Numbered from the stretch's first letter, positions 23,301-35,571 are shown. The stretch: 64,000 nt of DNA from Chionis minor (GCA_013398295.1 VZSF01007786.1:275801-339800); one strand, 5' to 3'. Notes: generated by a model from the letters alone, not told the origin. Made by a program: numbers and translations.

Positions 23301-26300
23301 AGTGTCCTACAAGTTTATGCCAGTGCTTGCATCTATTCCCAGCACTCAAAAATTAAATAATAATTCCAGTCCCCGAGAGACGTACTTCATAGCTCTCCCG
23401 CACAGCGGACGTGTGCCTGCTTGGGTTCAGTCCCTGAAGAGCGAGTAACTGAAGCTGAGGATAAGGGTAATTTCTGATTTCGTGAACAACCTGCAAGAAG
23501 GGAGGAAGAAAAATAAAGCCACGTGTACTTGCATATAGAAATCCCTCGTGTACCCTAATTTAAATTTAGTGCTTTAAAAATTCAGAATGAAAGAGCACAC
23601 TGACACCTTCCCCAACGGAAGACTTTCAATAACAACAACAAAAAAAAAGGTTTTATTAAATAGACCTCCTATAAGTGATAACTAAAAACATGCACCACTT
23701 CTGAATAAATATCTGTTACAATAATTCCTGTTGCATCTATAAAATTGCAGTTCCAAACTCTTAACATGGATTAGCTTAAAAAGAGGCTTTATTTTATTTC
23801 TTTTTAAATGGGTGGGTTTCTCTTCATCCAAGCTCTGTTGTTTTTTTTAAGCCTTGCACAGGTGTCAGTGTCTGACTATGGGCACGAGGGGAAAACACCT
23901 TCTGGAGGTTTCTGAGGATGCTCTAAGGATTAGCAGCTGCAAACACAGCACCCTGCTAGGGGAAGGGCGAGCAAACAACCCCAGTAAGCCCACCTTCTCC
24001 TCAAACCCCATCTCCACCTGTGCAAGAGGTCATGCAAAACCTTTAGGGATGGCGTCGAGGCTGATGCAGAGAGCAGGGATGTGATGAGGGATGTTCCTCA
24101 GGGCAGGGCCCAGGGAAAGGAGTCACGTGCTGCCCACCCTTTTCATGCAGGGAGCCGGCAATTTGTTCCAGTGTTAATAATGTTATTAGTAATAACTGCC
24201 GAGTCTCTCGCATCCTGCCCAGGTTTTGCAGACCATCTTGTGAGCGTGGTGCTGCAAGCGGTGGACCAAGTCTTCCCGGAGCAGCTGAGCTTTTCTTTCC
24301 TTTCTCTAATCCAGAGTGCGATGATGCAACATTATCCTTTCAGACACTCCCTCCCACGGCCGGAGATAAGTGGGATTCGCAGAAGACAGGTGATAGAAAG
24401 ATAGCAGCCTTTATTTTGACTGCCTTCTGGCAGACAATGCATAAAACATTTCTCAGTAAAAGCGTTTCACTTACCATCTGTGTCGAGGATGTGCTTCTGG
24501 GGAAATGGTGCATCCGAGGTGTAGCTAAGTAATGCTGATAGGGCTGAGGGACCGGCCGGACCTGGAACTGGGCATGAGTCAGTCCCGCATCGACGCTGAG
24601 GTCCCTGTGGACACGAGGATGAAGAAGACACAGCTTTTTTATTATTGCATGGTTTTTATTGCACGGCTTATAGCAAGTCAGACCATGCTCACAGGGCCAC
24701 CTCCCCTGATAGGCTCCAGGCTGCTGTGGGTTCCTCAGCCTGGGGTGATGCTACTGTTTGGAAGGGAGTTTCCTCCAATTTGGGCAATCGCCCACCAAGC
24801 CAGCATGAAGGAGTGAGGGGTCATTTTAATGGCAGTTAGCATTTGTGTTAGCCAGGGTGAAGAGCTGCACAGACGCAGCCTGCTAATTTCAAGAACAAGA
24901 GTATTTTGGGGGCTCCGATCAATCTCCAGGCTCGGTAACAGCTTGGCCAGACCAGGTCCTCCCTGAGCTGCCATCACTGCAGACAATTACAATTTGCCTT
25001 GAATATTTTGCAGGAATACAGCAAATTACTCAGGTGACACACTGATCCTGGGTAGTTGTTAGGAGCCACCTAGACACCATCTGCAGGCTTTTTGATGTGC
25101 CCGTGCTCTCCTTGGAGGTCTCCTGGCCTGGGTCATGGTAGGACCTGGGGAGATAAGGGAGCCTGCTCCTCACCTGAACCCAGCCTCAGCGAACTCCAGA
25201 ACTGCTGTTTGTTCAGAAAATGTAAAAGTTTTAAGGAATTTCTGGATGAGACTGCTGTAGGAAATGGTGTCGCCCGACCAGTAGGCCAATGCCAATGGAG
25301 CAGGACGTCCCTGATGGTCCCACTTGCCCACATGCAGCCTGACCCAGGCAATGATATCTGGGGCTCAGCTCGGTGACTTTGGACAATTTGTCCCCTCAGA
25401 AAAACAACCCAGCTCAATCCCAGGATTTGGCACAACCAAGATCCCGGCAAATGGCACGGCTCTGCCCAATCCAGCACGCAGAGACAAACTGCCACCCCAT
25501 CCCCACACCGTGTGGAGGGGACAGGAGGAGACCTAACGCGGCATCTCCATCTATAATCCAATTAGCTGATCCCTCGTCTCTCCAGCCAAAGAGTCTCTCC
25601 GCAAACAAGTGCTTTGAAAATCATTCACTTTATCATAATTACAAAAGCTCTAATAACCGTTGTCTTCACATTTGCCAAAGCTGAGCTAATTAGAGCACAG
25701 GGGTGGCTTTCCGTTTCAGCCTCGAAGTTCTCTACCCCAGCACGGAGGACAGTGGCAGCGAGCACCACGGCTTGTTAGGAACAACCCAGATGTGTCCTCC
25801 AGCAGCTGTGAAACTGCTTTCGCCCAACAGCAGATGACAGACGTGAGGGGACAGTAAATGCAGAAATTCTTTACCCAGAACAGCCTGTGTACCAGGCAGC
25901 AGCTCCAGTGCTCTAGTACCCACTTGTAAGACGCCCCGAACTGAGATGAAGTAAAAAGAGGGACTATCTTTGCTGGCCCTGTGCTAGCCATGTGCTAGAC
26001 AGACAAAACCTGGCAGAGGATAAAACGCAGCGTGCGACTGGCAGGAACACAACCAGGGTGAGAATCCACAGGACTGGACGTTTTCCAGCCCCCGTGTCAC
26101 AATTTTGGATATTTATTCAATTGCTGAAGACTGTTCCCAGGTGGATGGAAGGCTCAACTGGAAATCAGGAGGCTTTGGGTTCATTCCCAGCCCTGCGACT
26201 GGCCTGGTGCATGACCTTCACCGTCTCATCTCTGGCTTCCCTTATTCCCTGTCTACAAAACAGATGCAATAATCCACAGAGCACTTTGAGATCAAGGACC

Positions 26301-29300
26301 TAAGAGGTCTCTCGAAGCTGAACAGCCATTATTAACTTGCACAAGTAATTGCAATAACAGCGCTGTTGAGCTATTCGTACATTGGTGGATCTAGATACCT
26401 AAAATCAGATATTGAGGCTCCTGAAGTGATGCTGTGGGTCTAGAGAAGGGCCCAAATCAGAACACTGAATGCAACGGTATTTTCTCAGGGTTTGCGGGTG
26501 CATAAGAAGAGCATATTAGCTGCAGAAAACCAAAATCAGCCATCACCTTCTAGCCTGTGCTGCATGGGCAGCATCTTGATGCTCAGATGTGAGGTTCAAG
26601 AGCTATGATGCCTATGGTACACAGGCTGCCAACAACCAAAAAGTGAAAGATAAGCACCTAAATAACAGGTTGGATGGTGGTCACTAAACGCACATGCAGA
26701 AGACGATTTAAGGAACCAAATGGGAGTTTATTTCTTCTTTACCAGATGATTTTAATCAAGGTTGGGCTGTCTGAGATGACTGATCACCTTCAGATCTTCC
26801 TTCCATCCCCGTTTCCCATGACAGTGCCTACCACCCACTACTTCCAAGCGAGCGCCGCTGCTGCTCATGCGGTAGTAACACATTAGAGGAAAGTTTTTAT
26901 ATCTGTCACTGGGCAAAACTGTACACATGGCCTGAGGGGAAGTGAGTCACCCAAATATATATACACAGTATAGGATTTCTGTCATCCCCACTCCTTAGAT
27001 TTTATAAGGCGATGGAGCAACACAGGGGGGAAAAGGAGGGAGGAGGAGGGGAACATAAAGCGATGTTTTATCAGATCCTTCTAATGATTATAATTAAACA
27101 CTCCACACCAAAAGAGAGGCAGAAAGAATGGCTCTATCCAGATGGTACATGAACTGCTTTGCAAACTGATCTGAACAACATTATCCTGGCCCAATTCAGC
27201 TCACGGTGGTGCCAGTAATGGGAACACCTGAGAAGAAAACGGCAGAAGGATCTGGCCAAATTTTAGGTTGCATATTATTACCGCAGAGGGGGAACACATT
27301 CCCCCTGTGTTAAAAGGACTCTCCATTTGCTGAGCGAAGCGCTCTGATGTTAAGAAATGCCATAATTAAGATTTCCTGTGACATTTTATTTCGGTCCCCT
27401 TGTGCATACACATTGCGAATGTCTCTAATTACATGTTCACATGCTATTTTTTCCATTCAGTGCACACAATGGACTTTGCTCAGCTAACAAGCAGCCACTC
27501 AGAAGTGTGTTTTTATTTTCTTATTCTTCCAAGTAGGGCCCAGTACCTTATTAACCACGCAAGAGCTCAAAACCTGCTCTGAAAGTGAAATCAATTCTCT
27601 GCTCGGCTTTTCTGGGGTATCAAACACTACAGTGGGAGAACGATTAATAACTACTAATTCATTCACTCCACCCTGCGGGGCAGGGCAGCACTGTGCTCCC
27701 CGATTTAGATCACAGAAAAGGTTGTGGCCACTGTCTTTTTGAGTACCTGGTGGGCAGCACATCTAGATCAGGCAGAGATGTTGGTCTACAGGAAAAAGAC
27801 CCTGGCTGTGCCCTGCAGCAGGCCCTGGAGGAAGATTGATGCTTTTCTGCACTCTACATCCATGGATGGAGAGTTATGGGCAATATTGATGCGTCAACAT
27901 TATCACAAAAACGTATAAAGACTTTAGCATTTGGGCACTCCTGACATTGCACCTGTTGAGCTGCCCCAATAACTTTCCTGAAAGCATTGATCCCTGAAGA
28001 CGTTCACCAACCCTTGCAGCCTCCCCAGGGCTTTTTAAACACCTCACTCAACGCACAAGTGAAACATGGAAGACTTACCAGTCTGTGCCTTCGGCTAAAT
28101 ACCTGGGCTGGGGCCCCATGGGTTGTGGAGTTTGCAGTTGGTGGCTGAAGTCAAAGCTGGGGTGCAGCCGGTGAGGCTGAACAGACACGCGCTCTTGAGC
28201 TCGCCTGCGGGCAGAAAGAGCAAAAAGAGTCCAGGAAGGTGTCAGGGATGATGGAAAGAGGAACGCAGAGATATGTCATTTACTTGTGGTCACCATGGAC
28301 ATAGGCAGACCTCCGCTTACCCCATGGGGCATCCACATACACTCAGTTTACAGGAGATGCTGTTTGGTGGAAAAAGAGAAACCAAACGACTCCTTCCTTA
28401 GGAGCTTTGCGCCGTTTGCACTATTTACTTTTTCTCCACTGTCAGCCCCATAAACAACACACAAGATAAAATGTGTCCCTGCTTCAGCCGTTATCCATCA
28501 TCATAAAGAAGCTGCAGGTTGTCTTGTCACCCCATGCAGTCCATAAACTCCTGGGGAGCCTCATTCATAACAGGATTACTCAGGAGTAACTGAAAGCAGA
28601 ATTTACTCTTGCTGGCCTTTGCCAACGTGTCTCTGAATGATGGACAGGCCAGGCTGGGATCCAGCTCCTTCTCCCCCAGCTCTGCTGCCTTTGCAGGCAG
28701 GGAAAGGAAAGCGGTAGAAAATATAGCAAGGTTTTTCTAGGGATCTGAGCCTCTTCTCGTGATTATTGCCCATTTGAACTACCTGGGGGAAGAGCACGTG
28801 CTGCTTGATCAGTGTTCACCTCTGGAGAGAGACGAGGTGAATGCACAAGCAGGGTTTGTGCTCGAAAAATGCTCATACCCCTTCCTCCCTGCCAAGTCCC
28901 TGCTTGCCAGCAGAGCCACCACAGAGTAAATCTACAGAAAAACATCAGAGCAAACGGAGCAGGGAACTGCTACATAATGAGTTTTTTCATGCAGCCACAG
29001 CTCAGAGGCTTCACTTTTAAAGGCACGACCCAGAATCCCATTACTGGGACCTCATGCCCCACACCTGTAGGGCTTCTGACACCCTCCTCTGGCGCAGCTG
29101 TGATTTCAGAGACAGACAGTGGGACCAGGCAAGGTATTTCTGCCCGTTTCCACGCCACAACCCACCTGCAAACGAAGCACTGACAGCATTCGCCAAAGCG
29201 GCTTCTGCGTGGAATTATGCTCCCTGCTTTTATTTGAATTCAGCTTATGACTAAGAAATAAACACTTGTATCATCAGTGCCTCAACCTCGCACATATTTG

Positions 29301-30455
29301 CTACGCAGTTATTAACTAATCATTAAATCCACCTAAAATCCATCTTATGCAAAACAAAACAAGGATGGGATGAGAGGAGCACACATTTTTCAGATAGAAT
29401 GGGTATGGAAAGAAAGTGTTTTCCCATCTGCAGCATGCTGTCCAAATCAAGCATTATCGCAAAGACTCACCCTCTGATTCCTGATCCGTGGGTACAACCC
29501 ACAAATAGCTTCCGTATGTTTCCAAAAAAAGCACTCCTCTCCTACGTGCTATCTAAACCCCTCTCTCAAGAAACACAATCAGGACAAGGCCGGGCATCCA
29601 TTTCCACCTCTGCTGAGTTGCAGTAATTCTCTTGGCAGGCATCAGCCCAGTCTGAATTTAGGCTGCTTTCCGTGATTGAATGTGCTGCAGGTCAACGGCG
29701 TCATTCCCTCATAGATCTGGGAAGCCTACCTAGACCTGGAGGAGCAAGCTCTTTGTGTGCAAAACCTGACGGAACAAGCAGATACCTTCTCTTACATGGT
29801 TTTAAGACAGCAGCTACAAGGAGGTAGCTTGTGCACATAGTGTGTTGGTCTCTCTGCCATGTGGGGCAGGTTCACTGCAACACCCAGGTGTTACCACCGC
29901 GACTCTCCTACAATAGTAGGTGACCTTGGGACACACTAGATGAACACGGTATGGATCCCCATGGGAGAGGTGCACCTGCAGGTGCAACCTGCCCTACACC
30001 ACCTTCGGGTGGACGTTTTAGAGGTACACAGATGAACTTGTGAAGAAAAACCAATGTTACCAACAGGTACGTTCAGAAACCACTTTGCTGAAGTGAGGCT
30101 GACGTAGCTTCTCAACACGCTTCAGGAAGAGGAAGGCCCCCTTACCTGGGATGGGGCATGAGCCGGCGGTGCTGTGCCTCAAGGAGCTGCTGCTGGAGGA
30201 GGTATTGCTGGTGAAGCGCCTGAGGTAGGAAGGAGGGTCCGGCCACGTCCTGGAAGGGCAGAGCTGGCACCGGCGCCAGGGGCTGGTGCAGGGGACCGCT
30301 GTGCTGGTGCGCGGGGGCCATGTGAGCGGTCAGCCCCGGCTGGGGCTGCACTGCGTGAGGCAGGGTGAAGTCGGCAGAGAGCTGAGGCTGGGGACCCAGG
30401 TGGAAGTGCCGGCAGGAGGTAGCATGGGGATGCTGAGACCTTTGAAAAGGAGCAC
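20232..30455 (-). CDS. RNF165: RNF165 / ARK2C, Arkadia-like RING-H2 E3 ligase (complement join 20232-20349, 21481-21587, 22763-22858, 23386-23490, 24475-24604, 28079-28204, 30146-30455)
   Basis: Seven minus-strand exons splice in frame to 329 residues; human RNF165 has about 346, so only a roughly 20-residue first exon is missing. The N-terminal half is low in complexity and rich in His, Gln and Pro ([17 protein letters not shown] at about 81-97). Next come AEGTDWDLSVDAG, the [17 protein letters not shown] segment and [13 protein letters not shown], the region shared with Arkadia (RNF111) and linked to SMAD/SnoN recognition. The C-terminal RING-H2 has zinc ligands C277, C280, C295, H297, H300, C303, C314 and C317. 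The protein ubiquitinates SMAD-pathway repressors and enhances BMP signalling; mouse Ark2C is needed for motor axon growth. The ending TQLGSDS favours RNF165 over RNF111. It is nuclear by family knowledge. All six visible introns are GT-AG. Confidence 0.94.
20350..21480 (-). other. RNF165: RNF165 intron (1,131 nt)
   Basis: Splits the RING domain between DV and RRLPC, phase 2. No repeat is recognised. Confidence 0.85.
21481..21587 (-). CDS. RNF165: RNF165 coding exon 7, RING part 1
   Basis: The exon is 107 nt, with acceptor TTGCTGCAG and donor AG|GTACGA. It encodes an acidic linker ([13 protein letters not shown]) and the first zinc-binding pair, CTIC, with [10 protein letters not shown]. Confidence 0.95.
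21588..22762 (-). other. RNF165: RNF165 intron (1,175 nt)
   Basis: Phase 0 intron. It contains a plus-strand A15 run at 22229-22243 (poly-T in the transcript) and nothing else recognised. Confidence 0.85.
22763..22858 (-). CDS. RNF165: RNF165 coding exon 6
   Basis: The exon is 96 nt (32 codons), phase 0 at both ends. Acceptor CTGTCGCAG, donor AAG|GTGAGA. It encodes [18 protein letters not shown], then [14 protein letters not shown], the TIER-type motif of Arkadia proteins. Because exons 5 and 6 are both symmetric, skipping either would preserve frame. Confidence 0.95.
22859..23385 (-). other. RNF165: RNF165 intron (527 nt)
   Basis: Phase 0 intron, the shortest in the gene. No repeat is recognised. 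Confidence 0.85.
23386..23490 (-). CDS. RNF165: RNF165 coding exon 5
   Basis: The exon is 105 nt (35 codons), phase 0 at both ends. Acceptor TTCTTGCAG, donor GAA|GTACGT. It encodes [20 protein letters not shown], then [15 protein letters not shown]. This is one of the blocks shared with Arkadia. Confidence 0.95.
23491..24474 (-). other. RNF165: RNF165 intron (984 nt)
   Basis: Phase 0 intron with an AT-rich 5' third. No repeat is recognised. Confidence 0.85.
24475..24604 (-). CDS. RNF165: RNF165 coding exon 4
   Basis: The exon is 130 nt, with acceptor GTCCACAG and donor ATG|GTAAGT. It encodes [20 protein letters not shown], then [20 protein letters not shown]. It ends in phase 0. Confidence 0.93.
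25545..25700. promoter_or_regulatory. Candidate intronic conserved non-coding element
   Basis: A non-repeat AT-rich block with TAATTA-type homeodomain cores. AATTAGCT at 25560-25567 is matched in inverted orientation by AGCTAATT at 25684-25691. Conservation is inferred from composition only. Confidence 0.25.
27050..27500. promoter_or_regulatory. Candidate intronic conserved non-coding element
   Basis: A repeat-free block with clustered TTATCAGATC (GATA-like), AATGATTATAATTAAAC, CATAATTAAGATTTC and TCTCTAATTACATG motifs. This resembles developmental enhancers; no alignment was available. Confidence 0.3.
28079..28204 (-). CDS. RNF165: RNF165 coding exon 3
   Basis: The exon is 126 nt, with acceptor TGCCCGCAG and donor TG|GTAAGT. 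It encodes [20 protein letters not shown], then [10 protein letters not shown]. The TG at the end joins G of the next exon to give the Trp of GTDWDLSVDAG. Confidence 0.93.
28205..30145 (-). other. RNF165: RNF165 intron (1,941 nt)
   Basis: Phase 2 intron between the Gln-rich exon and exon 3. No repeat or regulatory block is recognised. Confidence 0.85.
30146..30455 (-). CDS. RNF165: RNF165 coding exon 2 (by human numbering)
   Basis: The exon is 310 nt, entering in phase 1 (GT completes a codon) and leaving as AG|GTAAGG. Acceptor CTCTTCCAG. It begins [18 protein letters not shown], continues with [11 protein letters not shown] and a Gln-rich [18 protein letters not shown] stretch, and ends LMPHPR. 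The frame is set by split codons on both sides; the longer open frame that overlaps it (30179-30670) is a shadow. Confidence 0.93.
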
Positions 30456-30584
30456 CTGGAAGAGAAGAGTACGGCCGTCACGGGGGACAGCGGTGGCCGG
30501 GACGCCCCAGCCCGGTGGTTACCCATCCAGGGCAACAGTTGAGCGAACAGCTGTTTCTCTCCTCTTCCAAAAGGGTTAAAAAAA

Positions 30585-30796
30585 GAGAACAGGACAGGTA
30601 ACGTGAATTTCATGGGAAAACGATAATTTTGACTAATAGTTTTTCTCCTCCAAAAAAATGTGAGAACCAAAACATGAGTTTGGGTTCAAAGAGAACAGGA
30701 CAGTTAACGTGAATTTCATGGGAAAATGATGATTTTGACTAATAGTTTTTCTCCTCCAAAAAAATGTGAGAATCGAAACATGAGTTTGGGTTCAAA
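30585..30796. repeat. 106-bp tandem duplication, two copies
   Basis: Copy 1 (30585-30690) and copy 2 (30691-30796) both run from GAGAACAGGACAG to TGAGTTTGGGTTCAAA. They differ at only about five positions (for example GGTAAC/GTTAAC and ACGATAAT/ATGATGAT), so the duplication is recent relative to the CR1 copies. It starts 130 bp from the RNF165 exon 2 boundary. Confidence 0.95.
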
Positions 30797-30892
30797 GTGA
30801 CTTTTTAGCTCCAAAATAAAGTGTATGCTGATGAAAACTTGCTTCATCTTGTTTTTGGCTTGCCTGTCTTAAAGAGAAAAAGAACAAAAATT

Positions 30893-31180
30893 TTAGTAGG
30901 GCCTGTAGCAATAGGACAAGCTGATGGCTTTAAACTAAACGAAGGGAGATTCAGGCTAGCTATAAGGAAGAAATGTTTTACACTGAGGGTGGTGAGACCC
31001 TGGCCCAGGTTGCCCAGAGAGGTGGGAGATGCCCCATCCCTGGAAACACTCCAGGCCACGTTGGACGGGGCTCTGAGCAACCTGGTCTAGTTGAAGATGT
31101 CCCTGCCCATGGCAGAGGGGTTGGACTAGATGGGCTTTAAAGGTCCTTTCCTACCCAAACCATTCTGTGATTCTATGAAA
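30893..31180 (+). mobile_element. CR1 LINE, 3' fragment
   Basis: Plus-oriented CR1 starting near GTAGGGCCTGTAGCAATAGG, with GAGGGTGGTGAGACCCTGGC, GCAACCTGGTCTAGTTGAAG and a tail ending CATTCTGTGATTCTATGA. Confidence 0.92.
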
Positions 31181-34100
31181 AAGCCTCAAGATTTTACATA
31201 AAGAAAAAAAAATCTGTTGTCTAAAATATGTTTTAATGGGTTATGAGCTCACTGAATTTTTAAAAGCTTGCTAACTTTCCATGCAATTCAAAATATTTCT
31301 AAATCTGTCTAAAAATGTCTCATAGGCAAGGAAATAATCTCTGCTCTAAGAAACTGTCTCTTGCTGACTGCAGGATGTGAATGAGACACCTTCCAGCTCT
31401 GAGAGCCAGGATTAAGTCTGTGGGTCTTTGCTGAGACCCTTCAGCAGCCTGTCCTGCTGAGCTGCATGCGGGGAGAGAGTGGCTGCGGGAAACACAACCC
31501 GGATTGCTATGAGACCAGCCATGACACTGATGGGAATGGGGAAGAAATGAGGTGTGAAAGATATCCATGGGGGAGGCTTTTTGCAAAACATCTGGCGTTG
31601 GCTTGTACTTCCCTCAGGATCCTTGCTTGGATGGGCCCTTGGCCCAATCCAGCACATTAATTCCTACAGTTCCGGAGGATTTACAGGCACCACCTCAAAA
31701 TTTTGGCTTTTAAACTAGGGAGAGAGGCAGGTCAGAGGTGAAGGATGAGACTTGCGTGAGGCTATTAGAGATGCCTCTTTGCTGAGGGTCACCTCCAGCA
31801 CAGGACCTACCTACACAGTCTTTTGAACACCTCATCTCTCTAAAAACACCTTGTTTTTCTTTTTTTTTTCCAATCCAGGAGCAACATCACTAAGAGACAC
31901 TGAGCGTCACCCCAAGACCCGAGCCAGATGTGCCCATGATGCCTTCTGCACCCAGATCCCTTTTGCTCACATTTCCCTGCTGCCAGGAGGCAGAGCACGT
32001 CCATCACAGCAGCTCAGGGAGCCATGAGCACTTTCTGTTCACATCTGTATGGAAACGGGAGATGCACAAAGCAAGCCAGATGCCAGTAAAAGAAACAAGA
32101 GGAGAAGACCTAACAGAAAGGAATGGTTCGTGAAACTGTGCATAAGTAATTACACACAGCATCTCTTAAATACAAACTAATCCTCCACAACACCCCTCTG
32201 AGAGAGGCAGCAGGTAAGATATGCATGTGCCACCAGCAGCAGAACTTCTTAAGGTGATAAGATAACGGCATTATTTGTCTGCCCTATTAATTAAAAGCAG
32301 AGGAGGTGGGATTGGAACCACTGTTCCCCAATGATGGAGCTGCAAATCCAGACCCAAGAGCCATCCATGTACCCCATCCCCTGGAACTGCTGTCAGTTTG
32401 GCCCCAATTCACAGCACCCCACTGGCAGGTAAAGGACAAGTAATGAAATGGGGATCCTGTACTGCCCTGGACCATAGCTCAACCTGAGCAACACCATAAT
32501 CACGTGGAGATGTCTCTGAACTGTTGTCTTTGCAGAGCGACTGATGATGGACTGCTCAACCTCTAATGGCCATAGGTCCTCCCAATGGAAAACAGCTGCG
32601 GCAAGTCATGGGTGAGCCATTTTACACCTCCAGATCTTCACAGTACCTGAAGACAAGGTGCTGGAACAGTCTAATCTAAGTGCTAATCTGTCCGCACGGC
32701 CAAACAGACCAGCCTGTGTCACCAGGCACCTGTTTAGTTGTATTTCAGACAAAACTGGCTTAGGAGGATGCAAGACAATGAAGCTTAGTGATATTCCCCC
32801 ACATCTATTGAGATAAATTTCATAGCACATAAATAAAGCCGAAAAAGCCAGTCTCTCACCCTCTGAGTCTCTCTCCTCTCTTGATGCCTGGTGCAGCCTC
32901 AGCCAAGGATTTCCAGCCTTTTGCTGAATCTTGGGAGGCCTTAGTCTGATTTAGCAAAACATCTGCGAGAACTTTGATGCCAGAATCATGAAGAACTGGA
33001 GACCACAGGGTGGGCAGATCATCTTGAGACCTTTTGACTTGAATTTTTCCTGCCACACCAAGACAGTCCTTGTGAGGAACTTGGTCATACCCTTCCCTGT
33101 GGTTGAGAAAGAGCAAACTTTCTCTCTGATGTCTCGGCAGGAAGGCAGAGGGGCCTGTACAGAGCCAACATGACCTAAAGTAAAAGCCTAACCCATTTTG
33201 TTGTGGCACAGAGAGTTAATCTGCTTTATTCTTAGGCACCAGTTAATTAAAACAAGCCTTTTTTATTATTTTTCCTGGTACCCGCTGGTGCAATGATGCA
33301 TTTCCCTCCACAGGAAAAATACTATCACAATGCGACCATATGATTAAACAAACCCCATCAATTTGTCTTAACATAATTCACTATCTTGTGTTGTAATTGT
33401 TCATTCCCTACAACTAATCCAATTGCTGATGAGGATTTTGATGGCAAAGCAAAGACTTTGGGGAATACTTCAGTAACTCTATGCTTATTAGCAGTCATTG
33501 AATCATATGGCTGGCATAAACGAACCAGCTTGCACAACAAAGAGCCAGTCGTGGCCAAGCATGGTACTGATGGACCCCAGAAAGTCCTGGCAAACAAATA
33601 ACAGTGCACAACAGAACATTTCATCTCTGAGTTACCTATTTTCAAGTTTAGCCTCTTCTTTTCATCATATCTAACAGCAAGAGGCCTTTGTGGAGACTGC
33701 TTTCCACTTCCACATGTTGACCTTGCATGCACAAGGTAAACGCAGCATCACCTGGCTGACACCAGCTGAGCAGCCTTACTCCAGGTAACCCACCATGACC
33801 AACACCAGAATCTGGCTCGTAGGCTCTCACCCCTAATCAACGTAATGGAGGCTCTCACATTTTGATTACTCCACTAACACTTCTTCCTTCTCTTTCCCAA
33901 GCCACAGTTTGGTCCTAGATCACATTTGCATTGGAACTGACAAGCATTGCCCATAAAATGCTTCAAGAAATCTTGATTCATAGATTTAATCTGCCTTTTG
34001 CCTGGACGGTAATGTCTGCCACAGTGGAGAGCAACCCCTAACTAAAAGCCCGTTCAGATACCCAACTCCAGCTTTTGTTTTTACTCCCCAGAACCAGGGC

Positions 34101-35571
34101 AGAGCTGACATTTTTGTGTCTCTGAGGACATTTTTGCAGCAAAGACAATGAGGTTGGAAACTATGCCTATCAAGCTCCAGAGCCACTAATTGCATCCTCC
34201 ATGAGCCACAATCCCCACCACCTGCCCCAGTGGTGGCTGCAGGCAGGCAATGTTGCTCTGGGATTGGCAAGGTAGAGACTCTCTCCCCACTCAGTGGGCT
34301 CCAGAGTTTTGATCCTCATCCTATGGCAAGATTATCCTTCTCCATTGCGATACTTCAGTTCTGCAGGAAGAGGGGTCAGTCAGATCTTGGATGGTTATTT
34401 ATGGCCTACCCCAAAGGTACCTAAGTTTCATCAGCTTCAGTGACCTTTGCAGCAAACACTTGTCTCCTCCAGCTGAAGAAGGAGGGGGAAGCCCAGTGTC
34501 CTTGCTGCAGTCCTCACGAGCCCTGAGAGGCTATTGACCTGAGGCCACCCTGGAAACACGTGTCCCCATGTCCAGCCTGATAGCCAGGAGGAGAGCGTCC
34601 ACCCTGCTGCCTGCTGCTCATTGATGTGCTCCTCCCTGTGGCATGAGTAGCTACAGCTGCTCATCTCTGGAGCTGTGGAGGACTCGTTCCTCTGGGCTCG
34701 CTGTCAGACTGCCCACCAGCCAGAAATCCTTCTTTCCTTGTCCCGTTGCTTCTTCCTTTCATTTAAATGCTGTTGCTGTGGCAGATGATGGCAGCCCAGA
34801 GCAACACCAGACCAGCAGCTCTGAGATGAGCAATGCGTCACTTCTGTGTCAGCGAAGCAGACAACTTACTCCAGTTTTGTGTAGTCTCCCATTAATTGAT
34901 TGAGACCAGATCTCATTGGGATCAGAGACTTCTGTCTCAACGCAAGCATCTAAACCAAGTTATTTTTTAGCAGAGCAGGGGGCTATTTCCCCCTCTCTTC
35001 GCCTTTCCTCTCCCTCTCCATTTTAGTTCCTTATGCTCTTCTCTTGACCATACACATTTGCAAGGTCTATTGTCTTTCTCAGCCTGCCCACGCTCCCAGC
35101 TTGGACATCCCATGTTGCCTTACACTCCCCCTGGCCTCTGCTAACCCGCAGAAGCAGCTAATGCCTGAGCCCGGCTAATCCGGCTCTAAAAAGCGCCCTG
35201 CAAAAGTCTAAAGCCTAACACATGGATGCAAAGATGGAATCCCGTGGAGATGTTAAACATCTCCTTGGGTAAGCTCCCTGCAGGGGGGCAAAGAGGAGCT
35301 GCATGGTCCTCTGACATGCCTGGGGCCAAGCCTGGCCCAAAAGAGGCTATGGCATGGCATGGTGGTCGAGGACCACGGGTCATGGATGCCCCATCCACCT
35401 TGTGCCTCTGGGTGAGCACCAGCAGCATCTCCCTGCCCCGTGTGGTGCTCTGATAGCTGCCGCATCCACTCCCCCTCGGCTTCTTCCGTCGTGTCCCGAA
35501 GCCAAGGTGGGCGCCAGGGACGAAGGGGTGGAGGAATCGCTGCTTCATACATAGCTGCCTCAACATAGAAA

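Larger units (their letters stand above)
24605..28078 (-). other. RNF165: RNF165 intron (3,474 nt)
   Basis: Phase 2 intron. It is free of CR1 and contains two AT-rich, homeodomain-site-rich blocks listed separately (25,545-25,700 and 27,050-27,500). Confidence 0.85.
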
